Notes: a model not told the origin generated them from the letters alone. A DNA stretch of 64,000 nucleotides from Rossellomorea aquimaris (GCF_000935355.1 NZ_JXZC01000001.1:248001-312000); one strand, 5' to 3'; shown: positions 44,348 through 53,916, numbered from the stretch's first letter. Numbers and translations are program-made.

Positions 44348-45103
44348 TCAGAACCCTGAGCTGGTATCCTCCAGTATGAACTCATTCAATCCCCTTATCG
44401 TGTGGACTTCTTGCTGATAACAGATTTTTAATAGTTCCTCAAAGATTTCGGCGGTCATGATCGCGTCATTCAGTGCATGATGACGGGTCCGGTAGTCGAT
44501 GCCAAACTTCTTTACAAGGGCGTCCAGGTAACAATCGTCCCGTTCCAATAATCCATTTGCAAGTGAAAAGGAGTCTACATATTCGGGGTTAAATGAAGGT
44601 AGCTGCCACTTGAAAATACGTTTCCGAAGAAAGTTTATGTCAAAACTAGCAGGATGGGCAACAAGGATGGTACCTTTGCTAAACTCTAAAAATCGCTGCA
44701 ATCCAATCGGCAGTGTAACCCCGTTTAGAAAGTCTTTTCGTCTTAGACCCGTAAATCTCTTCGTACTCCTAGACACCGTTTGAAGGGGGTTGATGACTTG
44801 ATAAAACGTGTCTTTCCCTTGAACTTTACCTTCCTTGATCTTTACCGCTCCGATGGAAATGATTTCATCTCCCACCTCAGGAAAAAAGCCCGTGGTTTCA
44901 AGGTCAAATATTGTAAAGTCACAATCGAATAAATGTTTTTGCTGAAGCGTGGGTTTTTCCTCTTCAAATTCTTTTAGGGCACGAGATAATTTATGGTAGG
45001 AAAGCTTTTCTTTTTCCTTTTTCACTTGAAAGCGAAAGAAAAACTGCTGCCATAAATAATATTTCAGAATGCGGTAGCCCACATTAATTCCAATATCGTT
45101 CAT
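44348..45103 (-). CDS. DnaQ-like 3'-5' exonuclease
   Basis: A 251-residue DEDDh exonuclease: motif I FDLETTGFFPEVGDE, motif II HPASFDINFLRKR, motif III HHALNDAIMTAEI. An N-terminal extension of about 60 basic and acidic residues precedes the domain. Such genes sit next to cNMP/CBS/nucleotidyltransferase genes in many Gram-positive and other bacteria. Its ATG overlaps the preceding stop by one base (TAATG), so translation is coupled. The cell substrate is unknown. Confidence 0.87.
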   Translation of the reverse strand: MNDIGINVGYRILKYYLWQQFFFRFQVKKEKEKLSYHKLSRALKEFEEEKPTLQQKHLFDCDFTIFDLETTGFFPEVGDEIISIGAVKIKEGKVQGKDTFYQVINPLQTVSRSTKRFTGLRRKDFLNGVTLPIGLQRFLEFSKGTILVAHPASFDINFLRKRIFKWQLPSFNPEYVDSFSLANGLLERDDCYLDALVKKFGIDYRTRHHALNDAIMTAEIFEELLKICYQQEVHTIRGLNEFILEDTSSGF

Positions 45104-47019
45104 TAAACCACCCGGTTCCTATTAAAACTAATTTCCATCACTTGTTGAAGTCGATTAGCAATTTGGATGGATTCTTTTAATTTCTGACGATCCTCTTTTG
45201 AAAGAGTACGTACATCAATATCGTTACTTAATGCCTTTCCTTCTTTAAGTTCAAGAAGGTTTTGCTTTGTGCGCAGAGTGAGGAGTATATGCATAGCTGT
45301 TTTAACATTTTGTGCATCCCTGGGATGGAACGCCTGCATATTTTTCAATGCGTGAACACGTTTAATTGTATTGACTTCTTTAATTCCATACCTCACAGAA
45401 TGAATACGTATCATATTGACGATCTGCAAAAGTCCTGACTTTTTAATATTAAATAAATGATTCCTGGGTTTCAGGTTAACCCGTCCCAAAGGACCGACAG
45501 GAAGCTTGAAACGAAGGGCATCTTTTCTTAATAATTGCTGCATATTTAGAGATCGTTTCGATTTTTCCGCTAAATAATTTCGAATTTCTTCTGCGATGGA
45601 GTAATCACCGTAAATCGGACGGAAATCATAAAACATTGTAATATTTTGAACTTCCTGTGCGTCTATTTCAAAGAGCCATTCATCAATCGCTTTTTTCCAA
45701 TCGGTATAGGAACGTTTCCATTTTTGTTCCTTCGCCATGATCCCGCCAGTACATTCAGGAAAACCACATGCTGCAAGCTTTAAATTGAGTTTTTCCGTGA
45801 ATGCCTGGAAATACAAATCAACCTTTTTGAGATCCGATAAGTGATTATAATCATCGAGTATGATTCCATTATCCTGATCAGTATGAAAGCCTTGTTCACT
45901 CCTGCCCTGACTGCCCATGACGATAAAACAATAATTGATAGGTGCAGAGCCAAAGCCTTCCTGACGCATTTCTTTTTCGGTCAACTGAATGATTTTTCGG
46001 TGAAGGCGATCATTATAGTTTGAAATCACTTCGCATATATCGTAGCCAAAACTATCCTGAACAAGAAGGTCTTTAATGAACTGTTGAAAGGTATTACTTT
46101 TTACAGTTGCCAGTTCAACGAGTTCATCATTCGAAACGGCTTTTTGGATTTTATAGGATAGGTCCAAATAATTTGAATCCTGTATATTGAGAAACGATGT
46201 ACTTGTCAGAACCCCAACAACTTTATCATTGCGAATAATCGGTACAAAATCCACTTCTTCATGTTTGAAATAAGAAAGAGCTTCATAAGCAAAAGATTCA
46301 TCACGAATCCAGAACGGTTTTTTCTTCATCCAATCCTTGACTGTTTCACTGACACTTGGGTTTGTAATATAAGACAGGATTTCCCGTTGGGTAAGAATGC
46401 CATGCATTTTTTTATCTTGATCCACTACTACTAAACCGTATGTATCTTCTTCTTTCATCTTTCTTGCTGCATCAAGAACAGTGGCATTGCCGTCAATGAA
46501 AGTGGGGCGATCCATTAAAGTATGGACTTTGGTACGAAACAGGCTGATATTTTCATCGTCGGTATCCGTAGCAGACTTCGCTTTTATTTCATCGTACAAA
46601 GTTTTCATACGATTTCCGATGCTCTCGAAGATGATTTTTGAAAAGTCGTTGTTCTTGGTCATAACCTCCAGGAGCCTATCCTTGTGAATCCGGAACACGG
46701 TACAATTTTCTATTGCCTGTACGGAAAAGGTCATTTCACCGCTTGTAAGCATGATCATGATCCCGATTAAGTCCCCAGGATAATAGAATCGGAGGGAATA
46801 CTGCTTGCCACTTGATCGATGCAGGACATTTTTCGCAAGTCCCGAGACAAGGAAATATATATCCAATTCTTCTACTGTCTCATCTTCATGAAAAAGGAAT
46901 TCACCCTTCTTGAAGGTAGTGTATTTAGAACCGGAAATAATGTAGTCTAACTGTTCTGTGGTTAGAACATCAAAGGGATAGTGATCTCGTATAATTTGTA
47001 ACAATTCCTGCTGGTTCAT
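45103..47019 (-). CDS. cNMP-binding, CBS and DUF294 nucleotidyltransferase protein
   Basis: A 638-residue regulator. The ATG at 47019 follows GGGAGG. Domains: cyclic-nucleotide-binding fold (about 15-135), two CBS motifs (about 165-285), a GlnD-like nucleotidyltransferase domain with GSQGRSEQGFHTDQDNGII (about 400), and a C-terminal DUF294 substrate-binding part. The layout suggests ligand-controlled nucleotide transfer to a target; acetate-linked transport regulation has been proposed for related proteins. No transporter is adjacent. It forms a coupled pair with the exonuclease gene. Confidence 0.87.
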   Translation of the reverse strand: MNQQELLQIIRDHYPFDVLTTEQLDYIISGSKYTTFKKGEFLFHEDETVEELDIYFLVSGLAKNVLHRSSGKQYSLRFYYPGDLIGIMIMLTSGEMTFSVQAIENCTVFRIHKDRLLEVMTKNNDFSKIIFESIGNRMKTLYDEIKAKSATDTDDENISLFRTKVHTLMDRPTFIDGNATVLDAARKMKEEDTYGLVVVDQDKKMHGILTQREILSYITNPSVSETVKDWMKKKPFWIRDESFAYEALSYFKHEEVDFVPIIRNDKVVGVLTSTSFLNIQDSNYLDLSYKIQKAVSNDELVELATVKSNTFQQFIKDLLVQDSFGYDICEVISNYNDRLHRKIIQLTEKEMRQEGFGSAPINYCFIVMGSQGRSEQGFHTDQDNGIILDDYNHLSDLKKVDLYFQAFTEKLNLKLAACGFPECTGGIMAKEQKWKRSYTDWKKAIDEWLFEIDAQEVQNITMFYDFRPIYGDYSIAEEIRNYLAEKSKRSLNMQQLLRKDALRFKLPVGPLGRVNLKPRNHLFNIKKSGLLQIVNMIRIHSVRYGIKEVNTIKRVHALKNMQAFHPRDAQNVKTAMHILLTLRTKQNLLELKEGKALSNDIDVRTLSKEDRQKLKESIQIANRLQQVMEISFNRNRVV

Positions 47020-47107
47020 CGAATACCTCCCGTTCTCACTAGTTCCATAGTACTTTACCATAGAATTCCCTAATTTGAAAACGATAAAACAGGCACGGTA
47101 TATACAA

Positions 47108-47144
47108 AAAACACCCAACTGTGCAAAAATCATAAGGGTGTTTT
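47108..47144 (-). terminator. Intrinsic terminator between the HAD gene and the DUF294 gene
   Basis: On the minus strand AAAACACCC pairs with GGGTGTTTT, followed by more T. A second hairpin with AGTCCC/GGGACT lies at about 47203-47231 directly after the HAD stop codon. Confidence 0.75.
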
Positions 47145-47230
47145 CTAAGGTTATATAGCATTTATGTAGTTGTTCACTAAAACGATGGAATAAGAAAAAG
47201 GAGTCCCATCCCCTAGGGACTAAGAGGGAC

Positions 47231-47758
47231 TTACTTATTGACGATGAATTCAGCAGCTTCCATTAAGTTTGTAAACATGTAATCGGCGTTAAATAGGGGA
47301 GAAGGACCGTCGGCAAGTAAGATCGTTGTGCATCCCGCTTTGTGGCCCGCTTCAATATCTACATCACGATCACCTACCATATAAGATTGGGCAATATCCA
47401 AACCATACTTTTGGACTAAGTCCAGAAGCATCCCTGCTTCGGGTTTTCTGCATTTACAACCTTCGTGCGGCTTGTGAGTACAACAGGAAACCTCTTGAAT
47501 CAATCCACCAGCCTTTTCAATTTCCATAACCATATGATCATGTATGGATCGTAATTGTTCATGAGAGAGATATCCCAACCCAACTCCACCCTGGTTGGTG
47601 ACGACAAAAATCAGAAAGTCTGATTCTGTCAATAATTTAATAGCGTCAAGAACTCCCTCAAGGAAATAAAATTGATCTGGTCGATTAACAAATGTCACTC
47701 GTTGGGTTTTCACCTCATTGATTACTCCATCACGATCCAGAAAAACAGCTTTCTTCAC
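47231..47758 (-). CDS. HAD-IIIA phosphatase, GmhB-like
   Basis: A 175-residue HAD enzyme with catalytic AVFLDRDGVINE (Asp nucleophile), TNQGGVG, a zinc loop CCTHKPHEGCKCRKP and VGDRDVDIEAGHKAG. It resembles D-glycero-D-manno-heptose-1,7-bisphosphate phosphatase and histidinol-phosphatase-like proteins. Gram-positive members may act on other sugar phosphates. Start is GTG at 47758, seven bases after AGGGGG. Confidence 0.87.
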   Translation of the reverse strand: MKKAVFLDRDGVINEVKTQRVTFVNRPDQFYFLEGVLDAIKLLTESDFLIFVVTNQGGVGLGYLSHEQLRSIHDHMVMEIEKAGGLIQEVSCCTHKPHEGCKCRKPEAGMLLDLVQKYGLDIAQSYMVGDRDVDIEAGHKAGCTTILLADGPSPLFNADYMFTNLMEAAEFIVNK

Positions 47759-47951
47759 CAGTAATCCCCCTAATTCGATCTTATTCTTCAACAAATCCTT
47801 ATTTTGTGTCGCTTTATGCGGTTTCCGAGGAAATAATGACAGAGTATTCTGTCATTTACAGATGATATGAACTTAAACCTATAAATGAAATTTTACCACC
47901 ATTCTTTACAGAAATAAACGAATGGAGCAGGACTCACCTCCAGATATACAA

Positions 47952-47994
47952 AATAGATAGGGACGGACCTTTCAAAGGTCCGTCCCTATCTATT
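47952..47994. terminator. Near-perfect palindromic terminator with GGGACGGACC arm
   Basis: A perfect 21-bp stem (47952-47972 with 47974-47994) with a one-base spacer, directly downstream of the RlmI-like gene. The arm contains the same TAGGGACGGACCTT found in the proC-proB hairpin. The rest of the gap 47759-48003 is empty. Confidence 0.85.
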
Positions 47995-48003
47995 ATCTAT
48001 CTA

Positions 48004-49206
48004 TTATAATTTTTGAATAAAAGCGACTTTAAGGTAATCACTCTGTTTGTATTGACTGAGGGTTTTAAAGTCTTCCGGCAGGGTGTACTCCTCAAGTATT
48101 TTGTATTTACCAGTGGTTTCTTTAAAGGCTTCTTCAATAAAGCTTTTGAATTTCTTCATATTGAAGGTACTGCAATTAGTGGATGCCACAATGGTACCGT
48201 TTTTTTCAGTTATTGCAATCGCTTCTTTTAACAAATCTTTATAATCCTTTGATGCACTGAATGTATGTTTCTTTGAACGTGCAAAGCTTGGTGGATCAAG
48301 AATAACAAGATCAAAGGAGAGTTCTTTTTTTACGGCATATTTAAAGTACTTAAAGACATCTTCCACAATGATGTTTTGTGCTTCATAATCGATTCCGTTA
48401 ATGCTGAATTGTTCAATCGTTTTACTTAGACTGCGATTAGCAAGATCTACACTAGTGGTCTGTGAGGCACCACCGAGTGCAGCGAAAACAGAAAATGCTC
48501 CTGTGTAAGAAAACGTATTTAATACCCGTTTTCCCTTAGAATAAGAATCGCGAATTCGTTTACGCACTTCACGTTGATCAAGGAAAACACCTACCATGGC
48601 ACCGTCATTTAAATAGATGGCAAATTGAACGCCATTTTCTTTGACGAGAAGAGGGAATGAAGGGCGGGTCCCTTCGACGAAATCATCTTCCTCCACATAT
48701 TTTCCTTCCTGTGCAAACCGCTTTTTCTGATAAATGCCTTTGAAATCGGTTAGTTTTCTTAACGATTGCATAACCTCTTCGTGAAAAGAATAGGCTCCCT
48801 TTGAATACCATTGAATGAGGTAGTAGCCATCAAAGTAGTCGATGGTGATGCCCCCAAAGCCGTCTCCTTCACCATTAAACACACGAAATGCTGTAGTATC
48901 TTCATTATAAAAGAAGTGAAGTCGTTGATTGATGGCAGCTTGGATTTTCTTAAAGATAAAGTCTCTATCAATTGCTTCTTGCTCCTTCCAGCTCAGAAGC
49001 CAGCCTCTCCCTTTGTTCTGAATTCCGAAGTAGCCTTTCGCAATAAAGGTATTCTTATTGTCAACAAGCTTGAAAATTTCTCCGTCTTGTACACTCTCCA
49101 TCGATGTTGTCACATTTTCTTTATTTAAGAGGGGAAAACCTTTTTGGAATTGTTGTATGTACTTAGGGTTTGCTTTAATGATTCTTTCTTTTGTCATTCT
49201 ACTCAT
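48004..49206 (-). CDS. Class I SAM-dependent rRNA methyltransferase (RlmI/YwbD-like)
   Basis: A 400-residue enzyme: N-terminal PUA domain (about 10-75), a linker domain with FRVFNGEGDGFGGITIDYF, and a Rossmann methyltransferase domain (VLNTFSYTGAFSVFAALGGA for SAM, LDPPSFARSK as catalytic loop). E. coli RlmI makes 5-methylcytosine in 23S rRNA. The exact target base here is inferred from family only. Monocistronic. Confidence 0.9.
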   Translation of the reverse strand: MSRMTKERIIKANPKYIQQFQKGFPLLNKENVTTSMESVQDGEIFKLVDNKNTFIAKGYFGIQNKGRGWLLSWKEQEAIDRDFIFKKIQAAINQRLHFFYNEDTTAFRVFNGEGDGFGGITIDYFDGYYLIQWYSKGAYSFHEEVMQSLRKLTDFKGIYQKKRFAQEGKYVEEDDFVEGTRPSFPLLVKENGVQFAIYLNDGAMVGVFLDQREVRKRIRDSYSKGKRVLNTFSYTGAFSVFAALGGASQTTSVDLANRSLSKTIEQFSINGIDYEAQNIIVEDVFKYFKYAVKKELSFDLVILDPPSFARSKKHTFSASKDYKDLLKEAIAITEKNGTIVASTNCSTFNMKKFKSFIEEAFKETTGKYKILEEYTLPEDFKTLSQYKQSDYLKVAFIQKL

Positions 49207-49275
49207 CCTAACCTTGAGGTTTAGTCTTGTGTAGTATAGAACGTAAAGGGATTTTACGCAACTGCACAGAAAAAA

Positions 49276-49316
49276 ACTTCCGTATCAGAATAGAAACTCT
49301 ATCTGAGTACGGAAGT
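49276..49316 (-). terminator. Intrinsic terminator of the lipase-like gene
   Basis: On the minus strand ACTTCCGTA pairs with TACGGAAGT with an inner CAGA/TCTG, followed by TTTTTTTC. Confidence 0.85.
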
Positions 49317-49326
49317 AAATATTCTC

Positions 49327-50160
49327 TTATTTACTCCATAGGTAATCTCCAACAAGCCGGTCTACTTTAATCGTCTCATGTAGGCCGCTATGAGAAATAG
49401 ATGGATCATACACGATCTTGTATTGAAAACGACTTTCTTCAAATAGTGATTGACTACCTATAGCACTTGGAACGTTTACCACATCATCACCTGATCCAGC
49501 AATGGATAATACATTTATATGGGAAGGGATTAGATGACGATTGATAAATAACTCCTTTAATGCATGTGACTCAGGTTTTAGATCAATAACAGCTGCGCCT
49601 GTATTAATTTGGTCATAAGATTCCTTCGTAACTCCAAGGAAAGGTGTAGCAATCGTAATGAATTTATGGGTCTTCGGAACAAACGAGTGATCTCTTGTAT
49701 TTAGAATATATTTAGTCGAGGCAAGCCCACCCATGGAGTGTCCTACGATATTTACGTTTGAAACGTCAAATTGGTGATATAAGAGCTTCATTGCATTTTC
49801 TAACCAGATTGCTTGCTTCTCTAACGATGCACGGTTATCTTCAAATATGACTTGAACGAGTGGAGGTGAAGTGGGATTTGTGGAAAGAGATCCTTTATAC
49901 ACTACACTCCCATCTTCAGACACATAAATCTCCAACGTTTTTTGACCCCAGCCATGCTGATTTTCAAAGCGTTCTAACATCGTTCTAAAAGAATTATATG
50001 TACCTTTGTACCCGTGTACAAAGACAGTGGGATATTTTTCTTCAGCGGTTAAAGGTTTTTCACTGGATTGAACATTTGTAGTGCGAAATAGAATATATAA
50101 AGTGAAGAGGGTGAAGATGATACCACTCCACAAAAACAAATGTTTATGATTAATTGACAA
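49327..50160 (-). CDS. DUF915-type alpha/beta hydrolase, membrane-anchored or secreted
   Basis: A 277-residue protein with an N-terminal hydrophobic anchor or signal (about 7-25) and an alpha/beta hydrolase domain: YPTVFVHGYKGTYNSF and nucleophile elbow GHSMGG. A likely catalytic Asp is in AGSGDDVVN and the His in SISHSGLH. It may be a lipase or esterase outside the membrane. Start is TTG at 50160 after AAAGGAG. Confidence 0.85.
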   Translation of the reverse strand: MSINHKHLFLWSGIIFTLFTLYILFRTTNVQSSEKPLTAEEKYPTVFVHGYKGTYNSFRTMLERFENQHGWGQKTLEIYVSEDGSVVYKGSLSTNPTSPPLVQVIFEDNRASLEKQAIWLENAMKLLYHQFDVSNVNIVGHSMGGLASTKYILNTRDHSFVPKTHKFITIATPFLGVTKESYDQINTGAAVIDLKPESHALKELFINRHLIPSHINVLSIAGSGDDVVNVPSAIGSQSLFEESRFQYKIVYDPSISHSGLHETIKVDRLVGDYLWSK

Positions 50161-50335
50161 GGAAATCGCTCCTTTAAAAAGGTATACTTCTATTGTAAAG
50201 GATTCGAGAAGTATTGAATATGTTAAAAAAGAAATTTATTTGTCATATTATATGTAACTTTTACCAAAAAGTGATGCAGTGCTTATACGTTTACATTCCT
50301 GATTGGAAGTGAAATTGTGTTGATTGAACTAAAAA

Positions 50336-50368
50336 AAGGCTTAAATGATTCATTTAAGCCTTCAGCTT
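50336..50368 (-). terminator. Intrinsic terminator of ampS
   Basis: A perfect 12-bp stem AAGGCTTAAATG with CATTTAAGCCTT; on the minus strand a run of T follows. Confidence 0.9.
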
Positions 50369-50391
50369 TATTCTCCCATAATCATCATTTT

Positions 50392-51624
50392 TTAAACCCA
50401 ATCACCAGCTCTGAAAACAGGTTCAAATGTCCCGTCTTCCTTTTCGCCGTCGATGTCTAACTGATCCGATCCTATCATGAAGTCAACATGAATCATGCTT
50501 TCGTTAAAACCTACTTCCCGTAATTGTTCAGCCGACATACTTTTACCACCTTCTACACAGACGGATAAGGCTCGTCCCAGCGCTATATGACAAGATGCAT
50601 TTTCGTCAAAAAGTGTGTTGTTAAAGACGATGTTTGTATTAGAGATAGGGGAGTTATGGGGAACCAATGCCACTTCTCCTAAATAGGAAGACCCTTCATC
50701 TGTTTCTAGTAGATTTTTCAAGGTGTCATACCCTTCCTCGGCTGTGAAATCTACAACTTTTCCTTTTTTAAACGTGAGCGAAAAGTTCTTAATTAACGTA
50801 CCGCTATAGTTAAGTGGCTTTGTGCTTGAAACTACACCATTCACACCATGTTTAACCGGAATAGTAAACACTTCTTCCGTTGGTAGATTAGGAACAAAGG
50901 GAATACCCTGATCATTTGTAAACTGAGCACTGATCCATTCCGTTTGAGGATGGAATTCAATTGTAAGATCTGTTCCAGGTCCTTTATAATGAAGCTTTTT
51001 ATATTTGTTTTGATTTAAACGTTCGGCGTTCTTGTTTAGGTTGTTAATATGTGCTTCCCATAGGGCAACTGTGTTCACTTGATCCGTTCTTGTTGTATAA
51101 AAAATGTTTTCCCATAGTTTATCAATTGCTTCTTCTTGGGAAAGTTCCGGGAAAACGGTTTGAGCCCATTCGACCGTAGGGAACGCAGCTATCAACCAGC
51201 TTATTTTTCCCCCGCCTATATAAGCAGAAAAATCTTTCATGGCTTCCGCTGAGGCTCTGTTCAATATAGCAACCCTTTTAGCATCTGTATCTCTTAATAG
51301 GGAAGGGTTTGGTGCAGCTAAATTCAAGAGGGCCACGTTGTTTTCTGCCATCTCGATATATCCTTTTGCTTTCCAATCAGGAAAGACTTTCAAGCCTTCC
51401 TCGGATGAATTCTCTAAGCGGATTTTCTTTAATTCTTCATCGTAGAAGTCCGTTAATACATTTAAAACCCCGGCTCCATATGCCTTTTCAGTAACAAGAC
51501 GAACAAACTTGTACGCTGTAACTGGTGCAGAAATCAGTAATTCCTGATCCTTTTGCAGATTTAGTCCTACCTGTACGATTAAATCTGCATATCTCTCCAA
51601 CTTTTTCTCAAATGCATGATTCAT
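50392..51624 (-). CDS. ampS: Aminopeptidase of the M29 family (AmpS)
   Basis: A 410-residue thermophilic-type M29 metallo-aminopeptidase, the same length as B. subtilis AmpS. Likely metal ligands are Glu in the EEVFTIPV segment, Glu in GEVALVPHNSPIS, His in ENASCHIALGRA and Asp in GSDQLDIDG. It removes N-terminal residues from peptides in the cytoplasm. Upstream are a GGGGG SD and the divergent quorum-sensing locus. Confidence 0.93.
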   Translation of the reverse strand: MNHAFEKKLERYADLIVQVGLNLQKDQELLISAPVTAYKFVRLVTEKAYGAGVLNVLTDFYDEELKKIRLENSSEEGLKVFPDWKAKGYIEMAENNVALLNLAAPNPSLLRDTDAKRVAILNRASAEAMKDFSAYIGGGKISWLIAAFPTVEWAQTVFPELSQEEAIDKLWENIFYTTRTDQVNTVALWEAHINNLNKNAERLNQNKYKKLHYKGPGTDLTIEFHPQTEWISAQFTNDQGIPFVPNLPTEEVFTIPVKHGVNGVVSSTKPLNYSGTLIKNFSLTFKKGKVVDFTAEEGYDTLKNLLETDEGSSYLGEVALVPHNSPISNTNIVFNNTLFDENASCHIALGRALSVCVEGGKSMSAEQLREVGFNESMIHVDFMIGSDQLDIDGEKEDGTFEPVFRAGDWV

Positions 51625-51784
51625 CTGAAATCCCCCTCAATATGTATTCAATACTAACTATATCTCTTTATTCAGAAAATTTCATTGATTATGTTTATGA
51701 AGTACGTAATGAAGAAATGGTATTGAAGTGGATAACAACCTGAGGAAGAAATTGTGTTTCATAAAAGCTATAATAACAAAAGAA

Positions 51785-51812
51785 AAAGGACTGCCCAGAT
51801 GGGCAGTCCTTT
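51785..51812 (-). terminator. Intrinsic terminator of the quorum-sensing cassette
   Basis: A perfect 12-bp stem AAAGGACTGCCC with GGGCAGTCCTTT and a T-run on the minus strand, seven bases after the signal-peptide gene stops. Confidence 0.93.
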
Positions 51813-51818
51813 ATGGTT

Positions 51819-51938
51819 TTATAGTTTACTAGAGAAGGGCGGGAACTCTTCTTCATTGCCATTTATTACGACAACACCGGAGAGTGCCATAGCAGTTAGG
51901 CTCGTGATTAGTAATAATTTTTTTAGCTTTTTCATCAT
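51819..51938 (-). CDS. Pre-propeptide of a secreted quorum-sensing signal (PapR/NprX-like)
   Basis: A 39-codon gene beginning MMKKLKKLLLITSLTAMALS, a Sec signal (Lys-rich start plus hydrophobic core), and ending NGNEEEFPPFSSKL. A perfect AGGAGGTGAA SD overlaps the stop codon of the HTH-TPR regulator just upstream. RNPP regulators (PlcR, NprR, Rap) are encoded next to exactly such short exported pro-peptides, which are cut outside and re-imported. The mature signal probably lies in the last 5-10 residues; EFPPF resembles LPFEF of PapR, but this is only suggestive. Confidence 0.8.
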   Translation of the reverse strand: MMKKLKKLLLITSLTAMALSGVVVINGNEEEFPPFSSKL

Positions 51939-51946
51939 TTCACCTC

Positions 51947-53203
51947 CTATAAAGTTAACATTTCTTCATAAATGACATTGGCTTCATTTAGATGAAATGC
52001 TGCATGTTTATATTTTCTAACCCCCTGATAATACTGACCAAGGAATTTAGAATACTCGGCATATAACAGATGGTAGCCGCTCTTTTTAAAAAAGGGCAGT
52101 GTATACTCCTTCATAAACGCTTCAAAACCATGTGGGAAATCATTTAAAGCAAACTGATAATAAGATAATTGATAGAACTTATCCGGATACTTTTGTTTAG
52201 AGCAAAGGTGTAATCCTTTAGGTAACCAGAAACGCACCTCGGTAAATTGGTTTTTTTTGTAATATTCTTTGACCAGAGAAAGAATAGAGTACAACTTTCC
52301 TTCTTCGTCTGAGTCTTTAAGTTCAATACTTCGTAAATAATGCTGAATGGCTTCTTCACTCTTATTCATAAATGATTTTAAATAGCCTAAATTCTGCTCC
52401 ACCTTGGAGTTTAATGACGTATAGTTTATGGAATGTGAAATGAAATTGGCCCAATCATAATGTTTCATCGCTTCTTCGCTATAACGTATCCGCCGATAGC
52501 AAATCCCTAATATCAAATGCACCTCAGCGCATCTCTTCTGGTAATAAACGCCCTGGAAAATGGAGAGTGCCTTCTCCCCATAAAAGATTGCCAAACGGTA
52601 TGTACCTAAACGGGTCAAGACTAAGCTGAATAAATAATATAAATCTGCCCGTTCTTCTTCATTAATCACATTGCCAAGTACGTAGTAGGTTTCAGCTTCT
52701 TTCAGTTCCCCTTGGGCTTTATCGTACTCTTCAATCAAATAATAGTAATTTCCTTTGTATTTGTGATAATAGAATTTCAGCGTATCTGAGAGATCTTTAT
52801 AATTGGATTGGATCTGTACCATATGCTCTAAAGCTTTCTGAAGGTTCCCTTTAATCAATTGGACACGGAAGCAAAGGATTTTATAGAATAAATGAGGTAT
52901 AAGATCATCCGTTTGTTCAAGCTCCTTTTTAATGACCTCGTTGATGGACTTGGCTTCCTCTGATTTACTCCACAACAATGCATGGTTCCAGTTCTCGAGA
53001 AGCTTGTTCAAATGGTTTGGGTTATCAAGCAGATTGTTTACCCCTAATCGGTCACAGAGCAGATTAATTATGTCATTTGACGGAGTAACTTGATTGTTTT
53101 CCAGTTTGGAAAGATATGATACGGAAATAATCCCTTTTGATAAATCTTCTTGAGTTAAATTTCGTTTTAGTCTATGAAAGCGGATTTTAGAACCGATTGT
53201 CAT
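51947..53203 (-). CDS. HTH-TPR transcription regulator of the RNPP type (NprR/PlcR-like)
   Basis: A 418-residue protein with an N-terminal helix-turn-helix (about 5-60; KRNLTQEDLSKGIISVSYLSKLENN) and a long tetratricopeptide-repeat array (about 75-415). Its length is near NprR (about 423) and larger than PlcR (about 285). RNPP regulators bind a re-imported peptide in the TPR groove and switch DNA binding. The pre-propeptide gene follows immediately on the same strand. Target genes are not evident here. An AGGAG SD precedes the ATG. Confidence 0.87.
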   Translation of the reverse strand: MTIGSKIRFHRLKRNLTQEDLSKGIISVSYLSKLENNQVTPSNDIINLLCDRLGVNNLLDNPNHLNKLLENWNHALLWSKSEEAKSINEVIKKELEQTDDLIPHLFYKILCFRVQLIKGNLQKALEHMVQIQSNYKDLSDTLKFYYHKYKGNYYYLIEEYDKAQGELKEAETYYVLGNVINEEERADLYYLFSLVLTRLGTYRLAIFYGEKALSIFQGVYYQKRCAEVHLILGICYRRIRYSEEAMKHYDWANFISHSINYTSLNSKVEQNLGYLKSFMNKSEEAIQHYLRSIELKDSDEEGKLYSILSLVKEYYKKNQFTEVRFWLPKGLHLCSKQKYPDKFYQLSYYQFALNDFPHGFEAFMKEYTLPFFKKSGYHLLYAEYSKFLGQYYQGVRKYKHAAFHLNEANVIYEEMLTL

Positions 53204-53457
53204 ATGATCCTTCTCCTCTAACCGGGCTTTAATAGTTCATTTCTTCATGTGATTGAGCTATTAAAATAGTAACATATAAAAAGGGTAAATGTTTTGAATA
53301 TTCCTATAATTATATTTTTTGTGGGTATTTTGTATGGTGTTTTATTCCTGATGCTTTTATTGAGGGAGAATGAAACTGTGAGAAACTCTTTCTCATTTCG
53401 TCTGGGGGAGGAGACGCAGGGGTGTGGGGGAAGGGAAGAGGCCCCCTCCACATTTTC

Positions 53458-53796
53458 CTATTCTTTGTGATCAAGTTGTTTTCCATGGTGTTGATGTGGA
53501 TGCCATCTCATCATATAGTCATTTTCTTTCAATTTTTGAAACTTAGCTTCCATCATTTTAAGTACGTTGTCCCCCTGTTCTTTTGAGAAGACGCCATACT
53601 CTACATATTTTTTCACAAGTTCTTTCTTTGTTGAATACATTTGTTCATGCAATTTGCCAAGCTCTGCTTTTTGTTCTTCAGTAAGGTTCACCTTCGGCGT
53701 TTGTGGTTCACCTTCTGCTGCTGCAATTGTGCCGACATTCAGGCTAATCAAAAAGACAGCTAAGATAGATACAAACATTTTTTTCATTTTATTCAC
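53458..53796 (-). CDS. DUF2680 (YckD-like) secreted small protein
   Basis: A 112-residue protein with a Sec signal (about residues 1-27, ending AAA) and a helical, charged domain with the DUF2680 pattern VNLTEEQKAELGKLHEQMYS. The C-terminus is His-rich (RWHPHQHHGKQLDH), which may bind metal. Function is unknown. AGGAG lies before the ATG. Monocistronic. Confidence 0.82.
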   Translation of the reverse strand: MNKMKKMFVSILAVFLISLNVGTIAAAEGEPQTPKVNLTEEQKAELGKLHEQMYSTKKELVKKYVEYGVFSKEQGDNVLKMMEAKFQKLKENDYMMRWHPHQHHGKQLDHKE

Positions 53797-53916
53797 TCCT
53801 TTTCAATGTTTCTCCCATATTCTTTGCCGAATACTAGCAGAATATGTAGGAATAGACGAATAAGACGGGTATATAATAGGGTAAAGACAAGTAGTTATAG
53901 GAAAGGTGGCTGAAAT

